The notes under the pieces are model-generated. The model was not told the DNA's origin, did no database searches, and worked only from the letters and a program-made list of their open reading frames with translations. Of a stretch of DNA of 64,000 bases, positions 17,433 through 25,273 are shown piece after piece. This DNA is from Acidobacteriota bacterium (GTDB lineage Bacteria > Acidobacteriota > Holophagae > Acanthopleuribacterales > Acanthopleuribacteraceae). The position numbers and the translations under genes were made by a program. The stretch lies in NCBI GenBank assembly GCA_030066195.1, contig JASJCB010000003.1, positions 1 to 64,000 of the forward strand. The letters are read 5' to 3'. Numbering within the stretch: the stretch's first letter is position 1; each line of letters starts with the position of its first letter.

Positions 17433-17806
17433 GGGAGAACCTCATCAGGTACCACCAGGCGCAAATCCGGCCAAATCACCGCACCTCGTTTGTGATTCGA
17501 GGGAATGGGTTGTCGAAAACAAATCGGGTCTTCCAACACCCAGGCATGAGGTTTTCGGTAAGTGATCGTGGTCGGGTCCTCGACCTTGTGCTTGTCGATG
17601 TTGGCGGCCAGGTCTTCCAACGTGACGGGAAACGCGTCAACAAGCGTCGCGACCCCAAAAACCATCCCGGTCCCCGATTTGATGATGCCGATGCGGCCTC
17701 GGATGTTGCAAGAGCTACCGCGGATCTCCCAGCACTTCGGATTTTCGGGCGCCAGGATGAGCGAGCACCAGGGATCTTGAACGATGAGACCCTTTGTTAA
17801 TTCCAT
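17420..17806 (-). CDS. ASCH-domain (PUA-like) protein
   Basis: 128 aa. The opening LIVQDPWCSLILAPENPKCWEIRG, then GRIGIIKSGTGMVFGVATLVD and KPHAWVLEDP, matches the ASCH domain. This beta-barrel of the PUA superfamily is thought to bind RNA or modified nucleotides. The normal family residues K and W in the ExxxWEIRG segment are kept. Its stop lies 13 bp inside the start of the propeller-NACHT gene, so translation is probably coupled. This makes it the likely cytoplasmic partner of, or merely first gene with, that protein. Confidence 0.75.
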   Translation of the reverse strand: MELTKGLIVQDPWCSLILAPENPKCWEIRGSSCNIRGRIGIIKSGTGMVFGVATLVDAFPVTLEDLAANIDKHKVEDPTTITYRKPHAWVLEDPICFRQPIPSNHKRGAVIWPDLRLVVPDEVLPWQL

Positions 17807-17929
17807 GCTGAAGTCCTTATGCCGGCAGGGGCGCCTCGAATTTCGTTAATGATAACATCCCTGCCCCGGAAACTGCTCGCCGCCTCATGCGTGTATGATG
17901 AACCAAACCCATCAGAACCGAGGTGCTCC

Positions 17930-18076
17930 ATGGACGTACGCCCCATTCTTGAGCAAAAGAAAGTGCCGGAGCTGCGAAAGCTCGCCCGCGACCTGGAAGT
18001 TGTCGACCGACCCCGGATGAAGAAGCCAGACCTCGTCGATTCCCTTTTGGCATGCGAAGGCATTGCCGCCGCATGA
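17930..18076 (+). CDS. Small SAP/Rho-N-like helical protein
   Basis: 48 aa from ATG 17930, preceded by GAGG 5 nt upstream; the open frame further upstream lacks a site. The sequence VPELRKLARDLEVVDRPRMKKPDLVDSLL has the helix-extended loop-helix pattern of SAP and Rho N-terminal motifs, which bind nucleic acid. It is divergent from the ASCH gene. A short, basic, possibly nucleic-acid-binding protein; function unknown. Confidence 0.5.
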   Translation: MDVRPILEQKKVPELRKLARDLEVVDRPRMKKPDLVDSLLACEGIAAA

Positions 18077-18173
18077 GCGAGCAATCCTTGCGGATCTGAT
18101 CGATTGATCCCGAGTAGTAACTCCAGTTATAATGCCAAGATAATCAGTGATTCAGAACGCGAGGTCGCTTATC

Positions 18174-18808
18174 ATGACAGAAAAAGTGCGCATCCTCTCT
18201 TACGTGGTGACACATGATTCAGGCTTTGCACCCAATCCTTTCTGGGGCTACTGCACCCTTGCAGCCTGTACGCCCAATCATATGGGCGCAAAAGTGGTGC
18301 CGGACGACTGGATTGTCGGTTGGTCCAACAAGGCCACAGGGAATAAACTGATTTTTGCAATGAGAATCACCGAAATCCTTGACTTCGATGATTATTTCCA
18401 TGATCCTCGCTTCAAAAATAAAAAACCTATAATTGAAGGTGATTTGAAGGAGCGGTGCGGAGACAATATCTACTACAGAGAAAATAATAAATGGAGGAAA
18501 GTGCGGTCGGTTGGGCATGAGCATGAAGACTTCATAAAAAAGACACAAAACACCCACGGGTATTCATCAGCTCCTTCTTTTATTACTTTGGGAAAGATGC
18601 CGAAGAGGTTCCCGATACTTTTCATGACTTAATCAAACAAGGGCGAGCATACAAATACCGTAAAAATGAAAGCGCATCCGACTTCATACTCTGGCTCAAA
18701 GATAACTTCGAAATGGGTTGCCTGGGGACGCCCCGTGATTGGGAATCCTCTTGTGAGAAAAAACCGAAATCTCCGTCGGCTAAAGTAGGCTGCGGCAAGC
18801 GTTGCTAA
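18174..18808 (+). pseudogene. Nmad2-type nucleotide-modification-associated gene with -1 frameshift at A AAA AAG
   Basis: From ATG 18174 the frame reads ILSYVVTHDSGFAPNPFWGYCTLAAC, then DWIVGWSNK, FAMRITEILDFDDYFHDPRF and GDNIYYR. This is the pattern I associate with Nmad2 (nucleotide modification associated domain 2) proteins from phage and defence contexts. Frame 0 leaves the family after KK and stops at 18632. The -1 frame, entered at the run of six A before G (18536-18542), continues DTKHPRVFISSSFYYFGKDAEEVP and on to a stop at 18806-18808, giving about 211 residues. The frame-0 codons there are ATA AAA AAG, so the heptamer A AAA AAG is in the correct phase for -1 slippage. It may be a one-base deletion, an assembly error in a homopolymer, or programmed frameshifting. 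Confidence 0.7.
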
Positions 18809-19197
18809 TATACTGAAGCATCAGGTTTGGCTCGATGCGCTGCCCATCGGAGCCAGATCATGAGTGTCCCGGCCCGGCGCCCCCGGGGCGTACGCGCGCG
18901 CATCCTGCAACCCGAGGATCGCTCTCCGGGCGAGACGAGGCGATTTGAGCGCCATATCGTTAAAATTGCAACCGAGCCGGCAAGTCGTGCAGGCCCAAGG
19001 AAGGGCATGCAGGGTGCATGCGCGCCCAGGGGGTAAACCCCGCAAAAATGGTGAATAAGGGTGGCGAAAAAAATAATTACATGATAGTGTCAGGCCAAAC
19101 TTCGCCGATGAATCGGAAACATCATTCGACAGCGGCCCAAAATAGAGCGCTTGTCGAATGGGGCGGCGTTGTCAATCAACTTTTTGGAGGATAAATA
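18809..19197. other. Intergenic, GC-rich palindromic stretch, no gene seen
   Basis: About 390 bp without a convincing gene. It contains a GC-rich stretch (CGCCCCCGGGGCG around 18878-18890) with strong self-complementarity, then an A-rich segment just before the second RiPP-like peptide gene that probably holds its promoter. Short open frames exist on both strands but lack ribosome sites. Confidence 0.45.
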
Positions 19198-19344
19198 ATG
19201 CCTAAAGCGCTTAAATTGGAAGATTTGAAAGTAAAAAGTTTCAAAACGGCAACAAAGGAAGTGAAGGGCGGTGTCCCTTTTTCCTATCCCTTTAACTGCC
19301 CTACTGAATGGTGGACCAACCAGTACGTCATCTGTGCCTGTTGA
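19198..19344 (+). CDS. Second pinensin-type leader RiPP precursor peptide (orphan)
   Basis: 48 aa. ATG 19198 has GGAGG 7 nt upstream. The leader ALKLEDLKVKSFKTATKEVKGG aligns without gaps to that of the 9.9-kb peptide (LKL, D, VKSF, T, GG conserved). The predicted core after GG, about 23 aa, has three Cys (FNCPTE, CAC end) plus Ser and Thr, with the strongly aromatic centre TEWWTNQY. A shared leader with divergent cores is the hallmark of one maturation enzyme serving several precursors. No such enzyme is nearby. The peptide is short enough to be missed by standard gene callers. Confidence 0.62.
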   Translation: MPKALKLEDLKVKSFKTATKEVKGGVPFSYPFNCPTEWWTNQYVICAC

Positions 19345-19369
19345 TCTGTTGCGACCCGATAACACACCG

Positions 19370-19388
19370 GACCGGTCGCCGACCGGTC
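19370..19388 (+). terminator. Hairpin after RiPP-like gene 2
   Basis: GACCGGTC-gcc-GACCGGTC forms an 8-bp stem 25 bp past the stop of the peptide gene. No U-tract follows, so the call rests on the stem and the position. Confidence 0.35.
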
Positions 19389-19545
19389 CTTCCTTCAAAT
19401 CCCACTATGCGGCGTTTTTTGGCCCGGAGGTTCGCGGCGATCACCCGGTAGCCCCGTGGCGAAGCGTAAGTCTCGGGGTTGATAGCAGGCAGCTTGAGTC
19501 GATTGCGTACCCATGCCGGGTCGAGCGCGGCCTTTCCGGCAGGGA

Positions 19546-20499
19546 TTAAAAACCCTCGCGGTCCATGCGGAGGAGGAAGTCGGCAATGTTGGGGACCATG
19601 GAGCGGACCTCGAAGAAGCCGTCCTCGCAGGCATCCGCCAGTTCCCTGGAGTGTGGGTGGGTGTCGGTGGCGTAGATTTTGTCGAAGAGGCCGCAGTCCC
19701 TTAATTTGTTGATCGAGTTGCCGGGTAGGATGCCGTGCGTGCAGATGGCCGTCAATTTGTCCGCGCCTTCCGATTTGTAGGCCCTGGCCGCTTTGATCAG
19801 CGAGCCGCCCGTGCGGATCATGTCGTCGTAGATCACCACGTGCTTGCCCTTGACATCGGCGTTGATGCCGCGCACCTCGGTTTCGCTGCCGCTGATGCGA
19901 CGCTTGTAGACGAAGGCCGCCGGAACGCCCATCTCGTTGGCCAGGCTCTCGACCCACTTGGCGCGGCCCGCGTCCGTGGAAGCCAGGACCAGATTGTCCG
20001 GGAAAGTATCGAACTCGCTGATCAGGTCGATGATCAGCTTCTTGGAGTAGATGTGGAACGGCCGCATATGGCCCTCGAAATAGTGTTCCGTACCGGCCGT
20101 ATGCAGGTCCACCAGCACGATTTCATTGTGGGTCCGCGCCTCGGGAATGGAGGAGAGCAGCAGGGCCCTGGTTTTGGCCGTCACGATCTCGCCCGATTTA
20201 ATGGCGCGCTCCATGGTGCTGTAGCCGAAGTAGGGCACCACCACGGTAAGACTGTTGGCGCCGTAGTGGGAGATGCCGCAAGCCAGGTCGTAGAGTTCCA
20301 GGGTGTCCACATCGTTGCCGGTGCCGCCCACCAAAACGACGTCCTCGCCGCGCACCCTGCCGGTCAACCGTTGGTAGCGCTCGCCGTCGGGGAAGACGAC
20401 GCGTTCCAGCCGTCCCGCGTCGAATTCTTCACGGGCGCACAACTGGTTGCGGTAGTAATCGTAGGACGCGATTGAGTAAACCAGGTAACGATCGGTCAT
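19546..20499 (-). CDS. prs: Ribose-phosphate pyrophosphokinase (PRPP synthetase), divergent
   Basis: 317 aa, normal length. PRPP synthetase makes PRPP from ribose 5-phosphate and ATP for nucleotide, His and Trp synthesis. Motifs: VVFPDGERY near the N-terminus, VVPYFGYSTMERAIKSGE (flexible-loop region), EIVLVDLHTAGTEHYF (metal-binding DLHxxxxxxYF), and VVIYDDMIRTGGSLIKAA (PRPP-binding loop). The sequence diverges from canonical class I enzymes, for example YGYxRQDR is replaced by YFGYSTMER, so it may be a distinct subfamily or a paralogue. ATG 20499 has GGAGGAG upstream. Confidence 0.85.
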   Translation of the reverse strand: MTDRYLVYSIASYDYYRNQLCAREEFDAGRLERVVFPDGERYQRLTGRVRGEDVVLVGGTGNDVDTLELYDLACGISHYGANSLTVVVPYFGYSTMERAIKSGEIVTAKTRALLLSSIPEARTHNEIVLVDLHTAGTEHYFEGHMRPFHIYSKKLIIDLISEFDTFPDNLVLASTDAGRAKWVESLANEMGVPAAFVYKRRISGSETEVRGINADVKGKHVVIYDDMIRTGGSLIKAARAYKSEGADKLTAICTHGILPGNSINKLRDCGLFDKIYATDTHPHSRELADACEDGFFEVRSMVPNIADFLLRMDREGF

Positions 20500-20618
20500 G
20501 CCAACTCCTCCACTCGGATCGTACGAAATTCGTTACTTCCATCATGTCGGCATCTTTCAACTTTACTTCACCCATTAGTTTTTCAGAGCGCCAAACAGGG
20601 TGAATCCAACGGGACAAG

Positions 20619-21446
20619 CTACCAGTTCAAGGACTCGGGATGTTTTTGAAAAAGTACTTCAAAGTCCGGCAAGGCTCGCCTGGACCGCTTGATTTCAATC
20701 CACACCGATCTATGGTCCATGGCTTTGAACTCGTCGATATCTCGCGTTACGTCCTTGCCTTCCTCGATCATGGCAATGATTTCTCCGAGTCTGGTCTTAA
20801 AGTTGCGGTAGGCCTGTTTCCTGGCTAGAGGAAGATGACCCGCGGTTCCCGACTCCAGCTTCAGGTCGGAGATCGTACGCTCGGCCCGAAGGTAGCGAAG
20901 GCGTTCTTCTCGATCCTCGCTGTCTTTACGTCCCTTGGGCAACATCAGAAAGGTGCCCAGCACATCGATACGCATGAATTCCATGGGGTCTTCCCGACGT
21001 GGGTCAATGAACAGCGGTTCCCCCTTTAACGGCGGAACGACGGGAGCATTACGCGCCCTGGTGATGAGAACCGGTTCCTCGGTGTCGGGCTTGAAAACAG
21101 AGAACTTGTTACTCTTGGCCACATTGCAGGGACCGCAGGCATACAGGTAATTTTCCCAAACAAAGGCTGATTCCGGGTAGAGATCCTTGGGCTTGATATG
21201 CTCGATCTCATCGGCCAGGGAATCTTCACAATAGGCGCATCGGCGCGCCCCCCGGCACATCTCGGTCAGGGTTGCTCCGATATGATCGAAACAAGGTTTC
21301 CTTGCGGGACTGTTCTTGTTTTTCCAAATAGTTTTGGCTCGAGCGACTTGCTCGGCGTACGACGGCTCACCGTTGACATCGTCCTGCAACTCTTTCAGAC
21401 AACCGGTTGCGTCGGGAGAAAGGTCTCGATTCGGCAGCGGAATCAT
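20619..21446 (-). CDS. ptuB: Septu defence HNH nuclease PtuB
   Basis: 275 aa. The HNH core is complete: CAYCEDSLADEIEHIKPK, then WENYLYACGPCNVAKSNKF, giving two CxxC zinc knuckles, the catalytic EIEH segment and the closing CNxxKS. This is the usual form of PtuB, the nuclease subunit of the Septu anti-phage system. Its start overlaps the stop of the ATPase gene by 4 bp (ATGA), so the two are translationally coupled. No reverse transcriptase is present, so this is stand-alone Septu rather than a retron that carries PtuAB. Confidence 0.82.
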   Translation of the reverse strand: MIPLPNRDLSPDATGCLKELQDDVNGEPSYAEQVARAKTIWKNKNSPARKPCFDHIGATLTEMCRGARRCAYCEDSLADEIEHIKPKDLYPESAFVWENYLYACGPCNVAKSNKFSVFKPDTEEPVLITRARNAPVVPPLKGEPLFIDPRREDPMEFMRIDVLGTFLMLPKGRKDSEDREERLRYLRAERTISDLKLESGTAGHLPLARKQAYRNFKTRLGEIIAMIEEGKDVTRDIDEFKAMDHRSVWIEIKRSRRALPDFEVLFQKHPESLNW

Positions 21447-22774
21447 GAGGCAAACCCTGGATTGGGTTCGGTGGCGAAGATCTTGCGCAATCGGTCTTGC
21501 TCACTTTTTTCCATTTCAGTCAAATCTACTTCCAGGGACTTCAGGTTCAATTCGGCAAGTCGGCGCAGCTTGGCTTCCGATTCGGGAGAACGGGTGTTGT
21601 TACTCCCGAACAAGCCGGTGCTATAGGCATCCAAAATATTCCCGTAAATCAACCGGTCCAGTTCCCCACCGGTCACCTGACGTACTCCTTCATCAGTTCC
21701 CGGCGCGCCTAATTTCCAAACCGTTCCCACCTCTGCCGCTTGACAGACGAAAGTACTATGCGTAGTGACGATGAATTGGATCTTAGGGAAGTGTCGGCGG
21801 AACCAACGACCGATTTTCTGCTGCCAGGTCGGATGCAGGTGGACATCGATTTCATCGATCAGGACCACTCCGGGGACCCGGACCCTGGTGGGGTCATTGG
21901 GATCGAATAGTTGCTCAGCGCCGTAACAAATTTCCAGTTGGCGCAATAACTCGAAGGTCAGGCTTAAAACGGAGCGGTAGCCGTCACTCAGATCGACAAC
22001 GGGCAAAGTGCAGCCGTTGCCGTCGACGAACTCCACCCGATCGGACGTCACCTGTTTGAGTTTGACCCGATTGGGGAGAAACTCGCTGTCATTGATGAAG
22101 GTAATGATACCGGTCAAAAACCGATCCACGGTTTCGCTTTCGTCGATTCCCCTGCTGCGGTAGTCCAATAAGCGGTGGTTCAGACTCATCAGCCAGGTCA
22201 GGGATTCGGTCAAAGCGACATCCTCACCGAAGATGGAAAGATGGGGCGCCAACTTGGGGAATTGATAGAACAGTTTTTCATATTCGCGGTTACCACCGCT
22301 GAACCGGCGGAAGGGACCGAATGAAGCCGAGAACCATCCTTTACCGGTACCCCATATGTGCCGATCAGGTTCCGGGCGGTACTTCTTTTTGGTGCTCATG
22401 TTGGTACGACCCGGGATACGCTTTAAAACACCGGATGAAGGAAAATGTGTAAAGGAAATCCCGGCTTCCAGCTCTTGCTTCCAAACTGTTTTCCCGCTCT
22501 TTGCGTATTTGTCGAAACCACGTTCCGGTGTAATGATGATCTCACAGGAACCGTAGGGTTGACCTTGAGTGAGCCAGGTATTGAGATCCTGGCGAATGGC
22601 CATGCTTTCCACCGGACCCACCAGCGTCATGGCCAGCATGCCCATGATGCTGGACTTACCGGATCCGTTGACGCCGAGGATGACATGCCATCCGGCCGCC
22701 TGTTCGGGCTGGATGCGCCAAGAGAAGCTTTTTATAGAGCGTATATTCTGGATCTCGATTCCCAGCAGATACAT
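21443..22774 (-). CDS. ptuA: Septu defence ATPase PtuA
   Basis: 443 aa AAA/SMC-like ATPase. Walker A is GVNGSGKSS (about 34-42), the ABC-signature-like region is DLSDGYRSVLSL, Walker B is GVVLIDEIDVHLHPTWQQKI, and the H-switch is FIVTTHSTFV. A long insertion with basic residues (RTNMSTKKKYRPEPDRHIWG) lies between Walker A and the signature. PtuA binds ATP, oligomerises with PtuB and keeps the nuclease inactive until infection changes nucleotide levels. GAGG lies upstream of ATG 22774. First gene of the pair. Confidence 0.82.
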   Translation of the reverse strand: MYLLGIEIQNIRSIKSFSWRIQPEQAAGWHVILGVNGSGKSSIMGMLAMTLVGPVESMAIRQDLNTWLTQGQPYGSCEIIITPERGFDKYAKSGKTVWKQELEAGISFTHFPSSGVLKRIPGRTNMSTKKKYRPEPDRHIWGTGKGWFSASFGPFRRFSGGNREYEKLFYQFPKLAPHLSIFGEDVALTESLTWLMSLNHRLLDYRSRGIDESETVDRFLTGIITFINDSEFLPNRVKLKQVTSDRVEFVDGNGCTLPVVDLSDGYRSVLSLTFELLRQLEICYGAEQLFDPNDPTRVRVPGVVLIDEIDVHLHPTWQQKIGRWFRRHFPKIQFIVTTHSTFVCQAAEVGTVWKLGAPGTDEGVRQVTGGELDRLIYGNILDAYSTGLFGSNNTRSPESEAKLRRLAELNLKSLEVDLTEMEKSEQDRLRKIFATEPNPGFAS

Positions 22775-22903
22775 GCATCACACCTCAATGAAGTCAGCAT
22801 GAGTCTAGCATAGATCGTTTCCAGGCGACACCTGCCGGTTACAAATCATGGTTTGAATAAACGCCTTGCTTGATAGCCGCCCGATAGAATCGGTCAGGGT
22901 CCT

Positions 22904-24850
22904 TTATCGACCGGAAACGACGCCGTAGATTTGTCGCTCCAACTCATCGATCGAGGGATAGCTGGGAAAGCGGGCGCCCAGAATCTGGGCCCGGTCGGGA
23001 AGGGGCCTGGCCGCCGCCTTGTGAAGGATGATCTCGATGATGCGGCGCATGGCCTGTGCCGGTTTCTCCTCTTTCACCACGCGGCGCGGGTCGAACGAGC
23101 GCGTGTCCAGCCTCAGGACGGCATGCGCGGGCTTGTCCTGATTGGGGTCGTCGGCCATCAGGTCCATGACCAGGTAGGGTTTGCCGTCGATCGGTCGAAC
23201 GGCAGCCGCGGTCATTGCCTTGATTTTGGCGAAACCCACCACCATCTCGCGACCGTCCGCCAGCTTGATGCGCGGGCCCTCATCCGTCAGTGCGCGCATT
23301 TGGGCCCGCGTCACGCGCAAGGTGCGGATCATGGTATTCGAGTAGGGATCTTCCATCATGGTCTGTCCGCGCACCGGTTTGCTCAATTCAATGGTCTCGC
23401 TTCGTTCCTTTGCCGCGGGCGCCAACAAGGTCGCGTCCTTTTCCAACTCATCGAGTCGCGCCTTTTCCTCGTCGGCCAGGTCGCCGCGACGGCGCAAGAC
23501 CGCGATGCCTTCCAGGGCGGCTTGGGGATCGGTCAGCGAGGCGGTTTCCACCAGGTTGATCATGACGCGGATATCGGCGGTCTGCCCCTGGTGGCGGAAG
23601 GTATAGCGCAGCACCTCCCGCGTCTCGTCTTGAAATTCGATCGAAAGCAGGCCATGGGTCAGGTCAGCCACCCTGGCCGGAACGATATTATCGCCGGGGA
23701 AAGCCCTGGTGTACTCCGTCCAATGGTAGACGGCGTTTTCGTAGTTGCCTTGCTCCACCAGGTGATGGATCAGGTCTTTGCCGGCCGCCTCGGCCTCCGA
23801 CTCGCGCTGCATGCGCACCGATTGGTCCCAAAACTGAAGTTGGAAATCGCGATCCTTGGGGAATCTGGTCCAGGCCTCGCGCAGAAGGTTGAATGCGTCT
23901 TCCGTTTTATTGGCCGCCAGCGCGTCGTCGATCTTGATATGCAATTGTTGATCCTCGGGCAGTTTTTCGAACGGGCTTTGGTAAAGCAGGGGCTCCAGCT
24001 TGAAGATGCGAATCACGCCGGCAACGACCGCGCCGAAGGCAAAACCCCAGAGATTGATGACATAGGGCAGATAACCGGACACCGGGTATTCGTTGAAATG
24101 TACCGTGCGCACGTACTGAATGCCGAAGTTGATCAGGTACCAGGCCGGGAACAGGACGCCGGGGCTGATCAGCAGGTCCGGGTTGCCGGGCAGGTGGATC
24201 AGGATCTTGAAGCGGATGCGATTGGTTGGATAACGCACCGTGTAGGCGCCGATCACGGCCGAAACCGCGCCGGAAACGCCGATCACCCCCTGCCAACTGT
24301 CGGGATAGGTTATCATGAACAGGACACCCGCGCCGACGCCGCCCAGCACCCAGAAGACAGCGAAGAAGGGCCGCCCCCACCTGTCTTCCAAATGGGGACC
24401 CGTGATGTACAGAAAAAACAGGTTGATCAGCAACCCGATCAAACCCGGCTGCACGAACATATAGGTTACCAGGCCCCAGGGCGAAGGGTCGTAGGGAACC
24501 AGGCCCAGGCGCGTCACCAGCCGTTGATTGAAAGACTTCATGCCCTCGGCCACAAGGCTGTTCAGCCTTTGCTGTTCCCGATTCCGCACATCGGCATTAT
24601 CCGGCATCAATTCCAATTCGCCGGCGACCCAGTAGCTCAGTTGCTCGTAAATATGTTCGAAGTGAGCATCGTCAGACTTCAGGTAGGGCCGAAAGGCGCG
24701 ATATTCCAGCGCGAGCCTGAAGGCGTCCAGGTTCGGCTCGCTGAACGGCAGCCGGATCATGTACAAGCCCAACAGCACGGCTATAATGCCCAGCGTTACA
24801 ACCGGCCTGCGTCTCAGGGATGTATTCTCCGGGCCCGTGGGTAGGAACAT
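22904..24850 (-). CDS. Rhomboid-fold protein, probably inactive
   Basis: 648 aa. The N-terminal 290 residues hold six or seven TM segments in rhomboid order: FFLYITGPHLEDRWGR (TM2/L1), GVSG with S193 in TM4, and INLWGFAFG in TM6. Active rhomboids have AHxxGFxxG there; N266 stands in place of the catalytic His, and the usual HxxxN of TM2 is also incomplete (LLINLF). The Ser is kept but the dyad is broken, so a pseudoprotease is likely. Residues 300-648 are soluble and helical, TPR-like (AFNLLREAWTRFPKDRDFQLQFWDQS), then a beta domain. ATG 24850 has AGGAGG upstream and follows arsC by 12 bp. Confidence 0.8.
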   Translation of the reverse strand: MFLPTGPENTSLRRRPVVTLGIIAVLLGLYMIRLPFSEPNLDAFRLALEYRAFRPYLKSDDAHFEHIYEQLSYWVAGELELMPDNADVRNREQQRLNSLVAEGMKSFNQRLVTRLGLVPYDPSPWGLVTYMFVQPGLIGLLINLFFLYITGPHLEDRWGRPFFAVFWVLGGVGAGVLFMITYPDSWQGVIGVSGAVSAVIGAYTVRYPTNRIRFKILIHLPGNPDLLISPGVLFPAWYLINFGIQYVRTVHFNEYPVSGYLPYVINLWGFAFGAVVAGVIRIFKLEPLLYQSPFEKLPEDQQLHIKIDDALAANKTEDAFNLLREAWTRFPKDRDFQLQFWDQSVRMQRESEAEAAGKDLIHHLVEQGNYENAVYHWTEYTRAFPGDNIVPARVADLTHGLLSIEFQDETREVLRYTFRHQGQTADIRVMINLVETASLTDPQAALEGIAVLRRRGDLADEEKARLDELEKDATLLAPAAKERSETIELSKPVRGQTMMEDPYSNTMIRTLRVTRAQMRALTDEGPRIKLADGREMVVGFAKIKAMTAAAVRPIDGKPYLVMDLMADDPNQDKPAHAVLRLDTRSFDPRRVVKEEKPAQAMRRIIEIILHKAAARPLPDRAQILGARFPSYPSIDELERQIYGVVSGR

Positions 24851-24862
24851 GCGGCGGACCTC

Positions 24863-25222
24863 CTAGAGGATGTCCAGAACATCTTCCGGGGGGCGCCCCA
24901 TGGCCACCTGGTTGCCGTGCACCACGATGGGTCGTTCGATCAGTTTGGGATTGTCGGCCAACAGCTTGAACCATTCTGCCTCGGAACGCTCGTCCTTTTT
25001 GTTCAAGCCCAATTCCTTGAACAAGGCTTCCTTGGTGCGGGTGATCTCCAGGGCGGTTTTTCCCATGGCGCGGGCCATGGAGGACAGTCGTTCCGCGGAA
25101 GGGGGATCTTCCAGGTAGAGGACGATTTCCGGTTCGTGTCCGCTGCGTTTGATCAGGTCCAGGGTTTGGCGGCTTTTGCTGCAACGGGGGTTGTGGTAGA
25201 TGGTGACCGGTTTGTCTGTCAT
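24863..25222 (-). CDS. arsC: ArsC-family arsenate reductase (glutaredoxin type)
   Basis: 119 aa from ATG 25222, chosen for AAGGAG upstream. IYHNPRCSKSRQTLDLI carries the catalytic Cys14 in the NPxCxxSR motif. IVLYLEDPPS and ERPIVVHGNQVAMGRPPE match the rest of the ArsC/Spx fold, including the conserved RP. Reduces arsenate with glutathione/glutaredoxin in known members, but no other ars gene lies near, so an ArsC-like redox protein with another role (YffB-like) is possible. Sits between FAH and rhomboid genes in one run on the minus strand. Confidence 0.8.
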   Translation of the reverse strand: MTDKPVTIYHNPRCSKSRQTLDLIKRSGHEPEIVLYLEDPPSAERLSSMARAMGKTALEITRTKEALFKELGLNKKDERSEAEWFKLLADNPKLIERPIVVHGNQVAMGRPPEDVLDIL

Positions 25223-25273
25223 GGGCGGACTCCTTCTCATTTCATCGATCGTAAATTGTATGAACACAACTTC

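Noticed and set aside
18821-19045. Short frames on both strands between the Nmad2-type gene and the second RiPP-like gene
   Set aside because: GC-rich palindromic DNA gives open frames by chance; no ribosome site or recognisable protein features.
20619-22774. Retron with PtuAB effectors
   Set aside because: No reverse transcriptase or msr/msd-like inverted repeats flank the pair.
22931-24844. 637-codon plus-strand frame opposite the rhomboid-like gene
   Set aside because: Shadow frame; the minus strand shows TM segments, GVSG and a ribosome site.
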